Assembly: GCF_009859475.1 (NCBI RefSeq)
Contig: NZ_CP044549.1
Location: 4,774,001 to 4,838,000 of the forward strand
Direction: 5' to 3'
Length of the DNA: 64,000 nucleotides
Source: Hydrogenophaga sp. BPS33
GTDB taxonomy: Bacteria; Pseudomonadota; Gammaproteobacteria; Burkholderiales; Burkholderiaceae_C
Shown: positions 8,046 to 17,509 of the stretch, one piece after another
Position numbering within the stretch: position 1 is the stretch's first letter
How the letters are laid out: each line of letters starts with the position of its first letter
Position numbers and translations under genes: made by a program
Notes under the pieces: model-generated
What the model saw: only the letters and a program-made list of their open reading frames with translations
Told to the model about the DNA's origin: nothing
Database searches by the model: none

Positions 8046-9127
8046 CGCATCAACGCCTTGGCGTTGTCGCGGTAGATGGCCTGCAGCTCGCTGGCGCTCA
8101 GGCCCGATTTCTCCAGGCCCTCGGCAATCTTGGCCGGCTCGACCCAGGGGAAGTCGGAGCCAAACACGATCTGCGAGGTGGGCACGATCATCTTCAGGAT
8201 GCCCATGTGCACCGCGTCGGCGGCCGCTGCCGTGTCGTAGTAGAAGCGGCGGAAGTGGTGCAACCGCGAATCGGGCGGTGCCACGCGCGCGAGCGACTCG
8301 GCCGTTTCGCCCACCAGAAAACGCTGCGCCCAGATGCTGCCGCCGCCGTGCGACCAGATGTAGCGCACATCGGGCGTGGCCTTGGCGGTACCGCCGTGGA
8401 TCAGGCTCACCATGGCGCGCGCCAGGTCCGAGCCCAGTTCCACGAAGGTGGGCAGGATGCCGGGCTGGAAGTTCCAGGCGCAGCAGTTGGGCGCGGTTGC
8501 GTGGGTGTAGACCACCGCCTTGCGCCGGTTGAGCTCGGCCCACACCGGCGCGAAGGACTTGTCGCCCAGCCACTTGTCGTCGTAGCTCGAGAGCAGGCCC
8601 ACGCCGTCGGCCTTGAGCACGTCGAAGGCGTATTCGATTTCGCGCAGGCTGCCTTCCACGTCGGGCAAGGGCAGCACCGCGAAATGGCCGTAACGGCCCG
8701 GGTGGTCGGCCTTCATGCGCGCGGCAAACTCGTTGAGCTCGCGCGCGGCGCGTCGCGATTCGGCCACGTCGCCGAACCACACGCCCGGCTGCGTGACGGA
8801 CAGAAAGGCCTTCTCCACGCCGCCACGGTCCATGGCTTCGAGGTCTTTCTCCACCGTCCAGCTCTTGAACTGGTCGAAGCCGAGCACGGGTTGCTTGAGG
8901 TGCTGACGCTCCACCAGCTTGACCCACTCGGGCGAGAAGAAGTGGTGGTGAAAGTCGATGCGCGAGCCTTTGCCTGCCAGGGTCTGGGCCAGTGGCCGGC
9001 CTTCGGGCACGAGCGCACCCGCGCCCAGCGCCCCCAGGGTGCCAAGCGAGCCGAACAGGCCCAGGAAGCCGCGGCGCGAAGGTGCGCAGGCCTTGCCGTC
9101 GGACGGTGTTTGTGGGGTGTGGTCCAT
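8042..9127 (-). CDS. Tat-signal amidohydrolase-2 family protein (decarboxylase/hydrolase type)
   Basis: A 361-residue TIM-barrel metal enzyme of the amidohydrolase-2 (ACMSD / gamma-resorcylate decarboxylase) family. The N-terminus carries a twin-arginine motif (SRRGFLGLFGSLG) and a hydrophobic stretch, so export is predicted. Metal ligands are visible as DFHHHFF, THATA, SHGGG and GSDFPW. The start at 9127 is preferred over 9133 because GGGAGG lies at good spacing from it. The downstream dioxygenase overlaps by 4 bp. Known relatives decarboxylate hydroxybenzoates or amino-muconate semialdehydes, or hydrolyse lactones. A periplasmic member ahead of a cytosolic dioxygenase is unusual. Confidence 0.87.
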   Translation of the reverse strand: MDHTPQTPSDGKACAPSRRGFLGLFGSLGTLGALGAGALVPEGRPLAQTLAGKGSRIDFHHHFFSPEWVKLVERQHLKQPVLGFDQFKSWTVEKDLEAMDRGGVEKAFLSVTQPGVWFGDVAESRRAARELNEFAARMKADHPGRYGHFAVLPLPDVEGSLREIEYAFDVLKADGVGLLSSYDDKWLGDKSFAPVWAELNRRKAVVYTHATAPNCCAWNFQPGILPTFVELGSDLARAMVSLIHGGTAKATPDVRYIWSHGGGSIWAQRFLVGETAESLARVAPPDSRLHHFRRFYYDTAAAADAVHMGILKMIVPTSQIVFGSDFPWVEPAKIAEGLEKSGLSASELQAIYRDNAKALMR

Positions 9128-9143
9128 GTGCATGCCTCCCGGT

Positions 9144-10193
9144 TCAGAAGCTGTGGCGGATGCCGAATTCAATGCCGTTGGCGTTCGCGCCGGCCTGGGC
9201 CGGCAGCGGCGATGCGGGCCAGTTGGGCAAGCCGGTGCTGCTGACCTGCTGCGCCGAGGCGCCCCGGTTGCTGACGAGCGCGTAGGTGCCGTAGACCGCC
9301 GTGCGCTTGGAGAGGTGGTGCACATAGCCCAGTGCGAGCTTGCTCCAATCGTCGGCGCTGCTCGCGCGGTTGTAGCGGCTGTAGGCCGCGCGCCATTCGC
9401 CCGCGCCCTGGCGCAACGTCGCGCCGATCAACAGGGCGTCGATGCGCGCGCCGCGCGTGTCGGTCTCGCGGGCCCAGAAGGCCATGGGCGTGATCGAACC
9501 GAAGCTATAAGACACGGCCAGGTTGGTGGCCTTGACCTGCGCCGGCACGATGGCGGTCCCCGTGTTGCGCCGGCCCACGGCGCCGGCCACGTTCAAGGCC
9601 TTGTCGGCATAACCCAGGCGCGCGCCGACGTAGTTGTTGTTGTTCGAGGCGTTTGCGCTGCCGGCGGGCTCCTCGCCCAGCGCGACCTGCGCCTGGCCAT
9701 ACCAGCCGCCGAGTTGGCGTGGCAGCAGGTAGGTCAAGGCGTTGCTCACGCGGATGGGCGAGCCCAGCATGCTGTACACGGTCGGCTGGCCGATACCAGT
9801 GCCGCCGAACGGATCGAACCACGAGGGGTTCAGGTTGGTAGCGGCCATGTCGCGGCCCAGCCGCAGCTCGCCCCAATTGCCCATGAGGCTGACGGTGGAG
9901 CGGCGCTGGAAGCCACCGGGCGAGATGCCGGTGTCGGCAGCGACCGTGCTTTCCAGCCAGAAGCCCGCGGACAGGCCACCGCCCAGGTCTTCGGTGCCGC
10001 GCAGGCCAAAGCGCGTATGGGTGTTGCCGCTGTAGCTCATGGCGGTCATGCCCGCATCGCCGTGCGAGACGCGCGCGACGCCGAGGTCGACCACGCCGAA
10101 CAGCGTGACTTGCGATTGCGCGGCAGCGCCGCCGCAGGTGCCGAGCGCTGCGAGGGCCAAGGTGAAGGAGACGTTGAAGCAGGTTTTTTTCAT
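9144..10193 (-). CDS. Gram-negative porin (Burkholderiales trimeric type)
   Basis: A 349-residue outer-membrane porin. The signal peptide ends near GGAAAQ, followed by the typical start SQVTLFGVVDLGV. Internal GLRGTEDLGGGLSAGFWLES and GELRLGRDMA are standard for the family, as is the terminal Phe after FGIRHS that serves outer-membrane assembly. It is the first gene of the minus-strand operon and is divergent from a LysR regulator 88 bp away. It probably admits the substrate of the downstream aromatic pathway, which is inferred from position only. Confidence 0.92.
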   Translation of the reverse strand: MKKTCFNVSFTLALAALGTCGGAAAQSQVTLFGVVDLGVARVSHGDAGMTAMSYSGNTHTRFGLRGTEDLGGGLSAGFWLESTVAADTGISPGGFQRRSTVSLMGNWGELRLGRDMAATNLNPSWFDPFGGTGIGQPTVYSMLGSPIRVSNALTYLLPRQLGGWYGQAQVALGEEPAGSANASNNNNYVGARLGYADKALNVAGAVGRRNTGTAIVPAQVKATNLAVSYSFGSITPMAFWARETDTRGARIDALLIGATLRQGAGEWRAAYSRYNRASSADDWSKLALGYVHHLSKRTAVYGTYALVSNRGASAQQVSSTGLPNWPASPLPAQAGANANGIEFGIRHSF

Positions 10194-10241
10194 GGAGGTG
10201 TCTTCTGATGGGATGTGAAAGGGAAACGGGCGCGCTGGCAC

Positions 10242-10276
10242 ATCAATGGCAAATAGAATGAATGCTCAACATTGAT
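10242..10276. promoter_or_regulatory. Candidate LysR operator in porin/LysR divergent region
   Basis: ATCAATG (10242) and CATTGAT (10270) form a 7-bp inverted repeat with 21 bases between, inside AT-rich DNA in the 88-bp region shared by the porin and LysR promoters. Position and dyad symmetry fit a LysR-type regulator site, but no experimentally known motif is matched. Confidence 0.38.
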
Positions 10277-10281
10277 TCGAA

Positions 10282-11184
10282 ATGCCAATGAACATCACCT
10301 TGCGCCAATTGCGCGCTTTCGTGGAAGTGGTGCACAGCAGCGGCTTCACCGCGGCGGCGCGCAAGCTGCATCTCACACAGTCGGCCACCAGCCTGCTGGT
10401 GCGCGAGCTGGAGTCGCAGCTGGGCCTGGCGCTGGTGGACCGCACCACGCGCCAGATCGCACTGACCGATGCAGGCCGCGAGCTGTTCGACAGCGCCGAA
10501 CGCATCCTGGCCGACGTGGAACATGCGGTGGCCAACACGCAGGACCTGGTGCAGAAGCGGCGCGGCCGGGTGACGGTGGCAACCACGCCGTTTCTCGCCG
10601 CCAACTTCCTGCCCGAGGTGATCGCGCAGTTCCAGTCCACGCACCCCGCGATCACGGTGCGCATCGCCGACCTGCCCACCGACCAGTTGGTGCGGCTGGT
10701 GGAGAACGGCGACGCGGACATGGGCTTCGGCGTGTTCCCGCAGATGGACGTGGCGCTGGAACGCGCCACCTTGCTGCGCCACAGCCTGGGCGTGATGCTG
10801 CCCGCGGGCTGGCCGCTGGCGCAGCGCCGCCGGCGCCTGAAGTGGGCCGATCTCGAAGGCCAGCCCATGATCGGCCTGGTTCCGGCCGGCGGCTTTCGCA
10901 ACCTGGTCGATCCGATGCTGCAGCGCGAAGGCGATCCCACGGCACTGCGCTTCGAGGTCGGCCACCTGAGCACGGCGGTCGGCCTGGTCGAGGCCGGTCT
11001 GGGCGCGACCGTGGTGCCCGCCTATGTGGGTGCGCTGGTGCGATCGACCCGCGCGCGTTTCCGCGAGCTCAGCGACCCGGTGATCCACCGACAGGTCGAG
11101 CTGGTGTGGCGCGCCGCGCGCTCGCTCTCGCCGAGCGCGAGCGCCTTTCGCAGTTGCCTGGAGGCGCGCTGCAAACAGCTCTGA
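10282..11184 (+). CDS. LysR-family transcriptional regulator
   Basis: A 300-residue LysR regulator. The winged helix-turn-helix lies at about residues 5-65 (LRQLRAFVEVVHSSGFTAAA, LHLTQSATSLLVRELE, LVDRTTRQIALTDAG). The periplasmic-binding-protein-like effector domain follows. Starts at 10282 and 10288 are both possible. It is transcribed away from the porin operon, the usual layout for a LysR activator controlling its divergent neighbour. Convergent with the RidA-like gene. Confidence 0.92.
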   Translation: MPMNITLRQLRAFVEVVHSSGFTAAARKLHLTQSATSLLVRELESQLGLALVDRTTRQIALTDAGRELFDSAERILADVEHAVANTQDLVQKRRGRVTVATTPFLAANFLPEVIAQFQSTHPAITVRIADLPTDQLVRLVENGDADMGFGVFPQMDVALERATLLRHSLGVMLPAGWPLAQRRRRLKWADLEGQPMIGLVPAGGFRNLVDPMLQREGDPTALRFEVGHLSTAVGLVEAGLGATVVPAYVGALVRSTRARFRELSDPVIHRQVELVWRAARSLSPSASAFRSCLEARCKQL

Positions 11185-11213
11185 GTGCTGGCGCACAGTG
11201 ACCCCCTTGGCGT

Positions 11214-11708
11214 TCAGCGCGGCACGCACGGCTTGGCCTTGGAACAGGTGTCGCCGATCACCGCCACCGCGTGGATCTCGATCAGCATGCCCGGCACCGC
11301 GAGGTTGGACACCGTGATCTGAGCGCTCGCGGGAAAGTTGCGCTCGGGAAACATCTCGGTGCGCACCTTGGAGAACGTGGCGCCGTTGCGCGCGTCGGTC
11401 AGGTAGGCCGTCATGCTCACGATGTCTTTCAGGCTGCCACCGGTGCGCTTCAAGGTCTGCTCCAGCAGGGCGAAGATGGTGCGCGTCTGCGCTTCGAAGT
11501 CGCCCTTGATGTCCTTGCCGTTGAGGTCGGTGGTGGTGGTCTCGCCCGCGAGCCACACGGTGCGCCCGCCTTCGGTGACCACGGCGGGTGAATAGGAGCG
11601 GCCCTTCGTGCGCTCGCCATGTTCCAGGTAGTCGGCCGCGCCCGCGTGGGGCAGCAGCGCGCCGGTCAGGGCCAGAGCGGCCAGCCAGCGGGGGGTTCGG
11701 TGTTGCAT
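11214..11708 (-). CDS. Exported RidA-family (YjgF/UK114) protein with altered active site
   Basis: A 164-residue RidA-fold protein with an N-terminal signal peptide (WLAALALTGALLPHAGA), so periplasmic location is predicted; most RidA proteins are cytosolic. The ATG at 11708 follows GAGGAG at good spacing. RidA enzymes deaminate reactive enamines and imines and depend on an Arg in a P-A-R-S segment. The equivalent stretch here reads NFPASAQITV, so that Arg appears to be missing. A C-terminal extension with two Cys (GDTCSKAKPC) may form a disulphide. It is last in the operon with SnoaL-like, Bug and amidohydrolase genes. Imine deaminase activity is doubtful; substrate binding or another reaction is possible. 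Confidence 0.86.
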   Translation of the reverse strand: MQHRTPRWLAALALTGALLPHAGAADYLEHGERTKGRSYSPAVVTEGGRTVWLAGETTTTDLNGKDIKGDFEAQTRTIFALLEQTLKRTGGSLKDIVSMTAYLTDARNGATFSKVRTEMFPERNFPASAQITVSNLAVPGMLIEIHAVAVIGDTCSKAKPCVPR

Positions 11709-11771
11709 CAAGGTCTCCTCAAGGGTGGTGGTGCGGCGGACTCTGCGGCCCGCCTGGGTTGAAAAAGCGGG

Positions 11772-13106
11772 TCAGGCCTCGGCGTAGCGCCGGGCCAGCG
11801 AGCGCATGGCGTCGGCCGCGTCGCGCACGATGGCGGTGCTGTCCCAGCGCGTCGGCTGGCCGCGGCGCAGCAGCACGCGGCCATCGACCAGCACCGTGTC
11901 CACGTTGGCGGGCTGGGCCGAATACACGAGGGCGTGGGCCGGGTCGAACACCGGGGCCAGGTTGAGGTCGGTGGCGCGCACGATCTGGATGTCGGCGCGC
12001 TTGCCCGGCGTGAGCGAACCGATGAGCGCGTCCAGCCCGAGATCGCGCGCGCCGTCCAGCGTGGCCAGGCGCAGCAGGCGGCGCGCGCTGAGCGGCTGGC
12101 GGCTGCCGAAGCGCTGCTTGTGCGACCACAGCAGCGCGCGCATGCAGGCGAAGAAGTCGGCGTTGGCAGAGGCGCCCGAGCTGTCGACCGACAGGCTCTG
12201 CTGCACGCCGGCCTCTTCCATTTCCTGGAACTGGATCACGCCGCGTGTGGCCTGCGCGTACAGCATTTCGATGGTCGGCGAACAGGTAATGGTGGTGCCG
12301 GTGGCCGCCATGCGCGCGCAGTCGCTTTCCGTCATGCCCTGCGGATGCACGAGCTGCAGGTCCTTGCCGAGCAGGCCGTGCTCGTCAAGCGCCGGCACGA
12401 TGCCCAACCGGGCGTGCATGGTCAGCGGCAGGCCGAGCCTGCGCACGCTGGCGAACTCTTCGCTCACCACGGCAATGGGCACCGCACCGCGCGGGTTGGT
12501 CACCGGCGTGCGCAGCGCGGCACCCAGGGTGAGCAGGTCCGACGGCAGGCCTTGGCGCTGCACCCGGGCCAGGTCGTCCAGATCCATGGCCTGGTCCAAC
12601 GGCCGGTCCTGCCCCCAGCCGTAGGCGAAACGGCCGCGCAGGCCCATCTCGGCCATGGCGCGCAGTTCCGCGTCGGCATGGGCAGGCGTGCGGATGTTGT
12701 GGGCCCAGTTCTGCACCGTGGTGATGCCCGAGAGCAGGCCCTCGGCCAGTCCCAGGCGCACCGAGCGGTAGCTGTCCTCGGGGGTGAACAAGGGCCCGGC
12801 CCCTAGCGTGACCGGAAAGTAGCCGTGCTCCGGGTCGTCACCGCGCACCAGGGCACGCAGCGCGCAATTCCACAAGTGCCAGTGCGTGTCCACGAAACCG
12901 GGCAGCACGATGGTGTCGCGCGCATCGATTTCGGGCACGCCGTTCGCCGCCAGCCCGGAGCCGACCGCGACGATGGCACCGTCGCGCACATGCACGTCGC
13001 CACCGGGCAGATCGCCCAGCGCCGGGTCCATGGTGAGCACGTGGCCGCCGCGGACGATGAGCTCCCGGTCGAGGCCGGAACGGGGTGACGGGGGTGTCGA
13101 AGGCAC
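11772..13106 (-). CDS. Amidohydrolase (cytosine deaminase / chlorohydrolase-like)
   Basis: A 444-residue amidohydrolase-1 protein starting at a GTG (13106) preceded by AGGAG at 7 bases, which decides the start. The metal ligands are visible: THWHLWN after GFVD, a His in MHARLG, a His in QLVHPQG and an Asp in SVDSSGAS. The C-terminal composite domain includes LTPGKRADIQIVRA. Relatives hydrolyse or deaminate N-heterocycles and related amides (cytosine deaminase, AtzB/TrzA, guanine deaminase). It lies between a Bug receptor and the exported RidA-like protein. No export signal is visible, so it is cytosolic. The substrate is unknown, but a nitrogen compound is likely. Confidence 0.9.
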   Translation of the reverse strand: MPSTPPSPRSGLDRELIVRGGHVLTMDPALGDLPGGDVHVRDGAIVAVGSGLAANGVPEIDARDTIVLPGFVDTHWHLWNCALRALVRGDDPEHGYFPVTLGAGPLFTPEDSYRSVRLGLAEGLLSGITTVQNWAHNIRTPAHADAELRAMAEMGLRGRFAYGWGQDRPLDQAMDLDDLARVQRQGLPSDLLTLGAALRTPVTNPRGAVPIAVVSEEFASVRRLGLPLTMHARLGIVPALDEHGLLGKDLQLVHPQGMTESDCARMAATGTTITCSPTIEMLYAQATRGVIQFQEMEEAGVQQSLSVDSSGASANADFFACMRALLWSHKQRFGSRQPLSARRLLRLATLDGARDLGLDALIGSLTPGKRADIQIVRATDLNLAPVFDPAHALVYSAQPANVDTVLVDGRVLLRRGQPTRWDSTAIVRDAADAMRSLARRYAEA

Positions 13107-13168
13107 GAAGAATCTCCTGCGCCACGCGTGGGCGCATCGTTGTCGCTGACAGGGGAACGGGGAAAGGG

Positions 13169-14167
13169 CTACTCGGCTTTGGCGCCGGAGATGCGGATCA
13201 GCTGCGCCTTCTGGCGCATGTCGCCTTCGATGAATTTCGCGAACGCCGCCGGCGCCGAGAACTCGGGTTCGAAGCCACGCGCGAGCAGCACGCTGTCGCG
13301 AAATCCTGGGTCGTTGCCGATGGCGGCCACGTCCTGCTGGATCTTTTGCACCACGGCGGCGGGCGTGCCACCCGTGGCGAACAAGCCGAACCACGATTCG
13401 CCTGGATTCACCTCGGCAAACCCGGCTTCGCGCAGCGTGGGCACATCGGGCATCTCGTTCAACCGCGTGGCGCGGCCCACGGCCAGTGCCTTGAGCTTGC
13501 CCGCGCGCAGCAGCGCGAGCGCACCGGACACGCCCGCCAGGGTGAGCTGAACCTCGCCCGCGGTGACAGCGGCCACCGCCGGCGAAATGCCCTTGTACGG
13601 CACGTGCACGAGGTCCGCGCCGGTCTTGACCTTGAACGATTCGAACAGCAGATGCGGCAGGCTGCCCGACCCGTAGGACGCGTAGCTCAGCGCATTCGCA
13701 CGCGACTTGCCCAGCGCCACCAGCTCGGCCATGCTGTTGGCCGGCACCGACGGATGCGCCACCACCATCTGCGGCAGGCTCACGATCTGGGTGATGGGTG
13801 TGAGCTCGCGCACCGGGTCGTACGGCAACTTCTCGAACAGGAACGGGTTGCTGGTGATGGTGGCTTCGCTGGTCAGGAGCAGGCTCAGGCCGTCGGGTGC
13901 GGCCTTGGCCACCGACACGGCACCGATCACCGTGGAACCGCCGGCCTTGTTCTCCACCACCACCGACTGGCCCCATTGCCGCTGCAGGCGTTCGGCCAGC
14001 ATGCGCGCCACCAGGTCCACGCCACCACCGGCCGCGTAGGGCACCACGATGCGCACGGTGCGCGATGGCCATGCCGCGACTTGCGCCAACAGCGTTGGGC
14101 TGGCCGCGCCCAGGGCGAGCGCGGCCAGGGCCGCGCGGCGTGTGGGATGCAACACGGACTGGCTCAC
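13169..14167 (-). CDS. Bug-family (TctC-like) periplasmic solute receptor
   Basis: About 332 residues. The GTG at 14167 overlaps the stop of the upstream SnoaL-like gene (GTGA), which supports this start. A signal region (RRAALAALALGAASPTLLAQ) is followed by the Bug core: PSRTVRIVVPYAAGGGVDLV, VENKAGGSTVIGA, AAPDGLSLLL, KLPYDPV and HVPYKG. Bug proteins bind carboxylates such as dicarboxylates, aromatic acids or amino acids in the periplasm, and feed tripartite tricarboxylate transporters or act as sensors. No TctA or TctB gene is nearby. It probably captures the substrate of the amidohydrolase next to it. Confidence 0.91.
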   Translation of the reverse strand: MSQSVLHPTRRAALAALALGAASPTLLAQVAAWPSRTVRIVVPYAAGGGVDLVARMLAERLQRQWGQSVVVENKAGGSTVIGAVSVAKAAPDGLSLLLTSEATITSNPFLFEKLPYDPVRELTPITQIVSLPQMVVAHPSVPANSMAELVALGKSRANALSYASYGSGSLPHLLFESFKVKTGADLVHVPYKGISPAVAAVTAGEVQLTLAGVSGALALLRAGKLKALAVGRATRLNEMPDVPTLREAGFAEVNPGESWFGLFATGGTPAAVVQKIQQDVAAIGNDPGFRDSVLLARGFEPEFSAPAAFAKFIEGDMRQKAQLIRISGAKAE

Positions 14168-14790
14168 TTGATGCTTTCGAAATGCTTGTAGGAAACGTCG
14201 TTGCGCCCGATGTGGCCGATGACCTGGTAGCGCGATTTCACCAGCTCGGCCGGCACGTCGAGCACACGGCGATAGTCGCTCACGGTCTGGCGTCCGTCCA
14301 GTGCCCATTTGCCGTTGCGGCGCGACCAGGTGTCGAGGTAGCGCGAATGCATCCAGCGCTCTTCGTACAGGCTGGCATTGCCTTCCTTGGGCACCAGCAG
14401 CGTGGCGGTGCCGGTGGACTCGCTCACCGCGCGGTCGCCGTTGACTTCGATCAGGATGTTGCTGATGCGGTGGTTGTTGCCGGTCATGTCGTCGTGGGCC
14501 TTGATCAGCCAGTCCACGTAGGCTTCCCAGTTGGGGAAATCGCGCGTGCCGAAACGCATCTTGGCGCCCGGGTGGGCGAGCGACATCAGCATCTCGCGAT
14601 CGGCCCGGTCCAGCGCGCGTGGGTACTTGTAGATCAGTTCGGTGATGGTCTGCTTGGCCAGCAGCTTCTCGATCTCTGCCGCGTTGGCCTGCTGCGCCTG
14701 CGCCTGCAGGGGCACCACCATGTTCAGCGTGAATGCGGTGGCCAGTGCCGCGAGCAGGTGGCGGCGCTTGTGTTGGGCTTGTAGTTCCAT
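14164..14790 (-). CDS. Exported SnoaL-like / NTF2-fold protein
   Basis: A 208-residue protein with an N-terminal signal peptide (LLAALATAFTLNMVVPLQAQA) and an NTF2-like SnoaL domain: EIEKLLAKQTITELIYKYPR, ALDRADREMLMSL, NWEAYVDWL and NHRISNILIEVNGDRA. The pattern recalls the SnoaL_4 branch that includes steroid or bile-acid dehydratases and dioxygenase-associated proteins. GGAG lies 9 bases before the ATG. It is first in the operon leading to Bug, amidohydrolase and RidA-like genes, and is divergent from a LysR regulator. A periplasmic dehydratase or isomerase is possible. The reaction is unknown. Confidence 0.82.
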   Translation of the reverse strand: MELQAQHKRRHLLAALATAFTLNMVVPLQAQAQQANAAEIEKLLAKQTITELIYKYPRALDRADREMLMSLAHPGAKMRFGTRDFPNWEAYVDWLIKAHDDMTGNNHRISNILIEVNGDRAVSESTGTATLLVPKEGNASLYEERWMHSRYLDTWSRRNGKWALDGRQTVSDYRRVLDVPAELVKSRYQVIGHIGRNDVSYKHFESIK

Positions 14791-14885
14791 CGACGATGTC
14801 TCCGTGTGGTGGGCTTGGGTGGTTTTTCGGCCAGTGGCGTTCGGCTCTGGCCTGGGCGGTATTTCATGCGTTTCTGCGCCATCTG

Positions 14886-14932
14886 CCAAACGATATAAAT
14901 CAATACATTCATGAGTTATTCATATCGTTTGG
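14886..14932. promoter_or_regulatory. Perfect inverted repeat in LysR/SnoaL divergent promoter
   Basis: CCAAACGATAT (14886-14896) and ATATCGTTTGG (14922-14932) are an exact 11-bp inverted repeat, 25 bases apart. It sits in AT-rich sequence between the exported SnoaL-like gene (minus) and the LysR gene (plus). The location and length make it a strong operator candidate, most simply for the LysR protein encoded at 15016. Confidence 0.5.
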
Positions 14933-15015
14933 GACGGTCGTGCCGCGCGCATTCAGCTGCCACAATGCCCGCACAAAGCCGATCGCTCGCCACAGCCCCT
15001 GAATCAGATCAAGCC

Positions 15016-15921
15016 ATGTCACGCACCTCCGCCGTCACCTTGCGCCAACTGCGCGCCTTCAATGCCGTTGCGGAGGAAGGCAGTGTGGCCCGCGCGGCAC
15101 AACGTCTGCACCTGACGGCGTCCGCCCTGTCCATGCTGATCGGCGGTCTGGAAGCCGAGTTGGGCGTGCGCCTGTTCGAGCGCACGACGCGGCGCATGGT
15201 GCTCACCGACGAGGGCAACAAGTTGCTGCCGGCCATAGAGCAGGTGTTCCGCCATCTCGATGGCGCCATCACCGATCTGCACGAGTTCGTGCAGCAGCGC
15301 AGCTCGCGTTTGCGCATCGCTGCGTCACCGCTGCTGGCCGCCACGCTGCTGCCGCAGCTGATGGTCCTCTTTCGCGAACGTTTTCCCGCGGTGCGCCTGA
15401 CCTTGCGCGATCTTCCCGTGGGCGCGGTGGCGCAGGCCGTGCGCGCCGGCGAAGCGGACCTGGGCATCTGCACCGCCGATGTGGACACCCTGGATCTGCA
15501 GGCCACCGTGCTGCACCAGGACCGTCTGATGCTGGCGTGCCTGGAGAGCCATCCGCTGGCGTCGCGCTTCGAGGTGCGCTGGAGCGAACTGGTGGGTGAA
15601 ACCTGGGTCTTGATGCAACCCGGCTCGGGGCTGCGCAACCTGGCCGCGCGTGGGCTGGCGGAAATGGGCGAGCCGGTGGAGGCGGCGTTCGAGGTGGCCA
15701 ACGTGGCCACTGCCGTGGGGTTGGTCGAGGCGGGCCTGGCGGTCTCGGCACTGCCGCGCTATGCGCTCACGCGCACCCGCGCGGTGGGGATTCGCGCAGT
15801 GCCCCTGATCGACCCGGTGGTGGAGCGCGACATCGTCGCGCTGAACGCACCGGAGCGCCCGCTCACCAGCGCGGGCGAGGCCTTCGTGGCCTTCTTCAAG
15901 CAGGCCGCCGGCCTGGATTGA
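15016..15921 (+). CDS. LysR-family transcriptional regulator
   Basis: A 301-residue LysR protein starting MSRTSAVTLRQLRAFNAV. The helix-turn-helix is visible in GSVARAAQRLHLTASALSML, followed by FERTTRRMVLTDEG. The effector domain includes LRIAASPLLAATLLPQL and VGLVEAGLAVSALPRYA. It resembles the LysR at 10282 in layout. It is divergent from the SnoaL-Bug-amidohydrolase operon, its probable target, and convergent (9-bp gap) with the 3-hydroxyanthranilate dioxygenase gene. Confidence 0.92.
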   Translation: MSRTSAVTLRQLRAFNAVAEEGSVARAAQRLHLTASALSMLIGGLEAELGVRLFERTTRRMVLTDEGNKLLPAIEQVFRHLDGAITDLHEFVQQRSSRLRIAASPLLAATLLPQLMVLFRERFPAVRLTLRDLPVGAVAQAVRAGEADLGICTADVDTLDLQATVLHQDRLMLACLESHPLASRFEVRWSELVGETWVLMQPGSGLRNLAARGLAEMGEPVEAAFEVANVATAVGLVEAGLAVSALPRYALTRTRAVGIRAVPLIDPVVERDIVALNAPERPLTSAGEAFVAFFKQAAGLD

Positions 15922-15930
15922 GGCGCGTCT

Positions 15931-17491
<1,561 letters not shown>

Positions 17492-17509
17492 GGGATTCCT
17501 TTCAAGGGT

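Noticed and set aside
11772..14072. A 766-residue open frame covering the amidohydrolase and part of the Bug gene
   Set aside because: Only the part after the GTG at 13106 is amidohydrolase. The rest is an antisense-free shadow of the Bug gene in another frame, rich in Arg/Gly/Ala with no family features.
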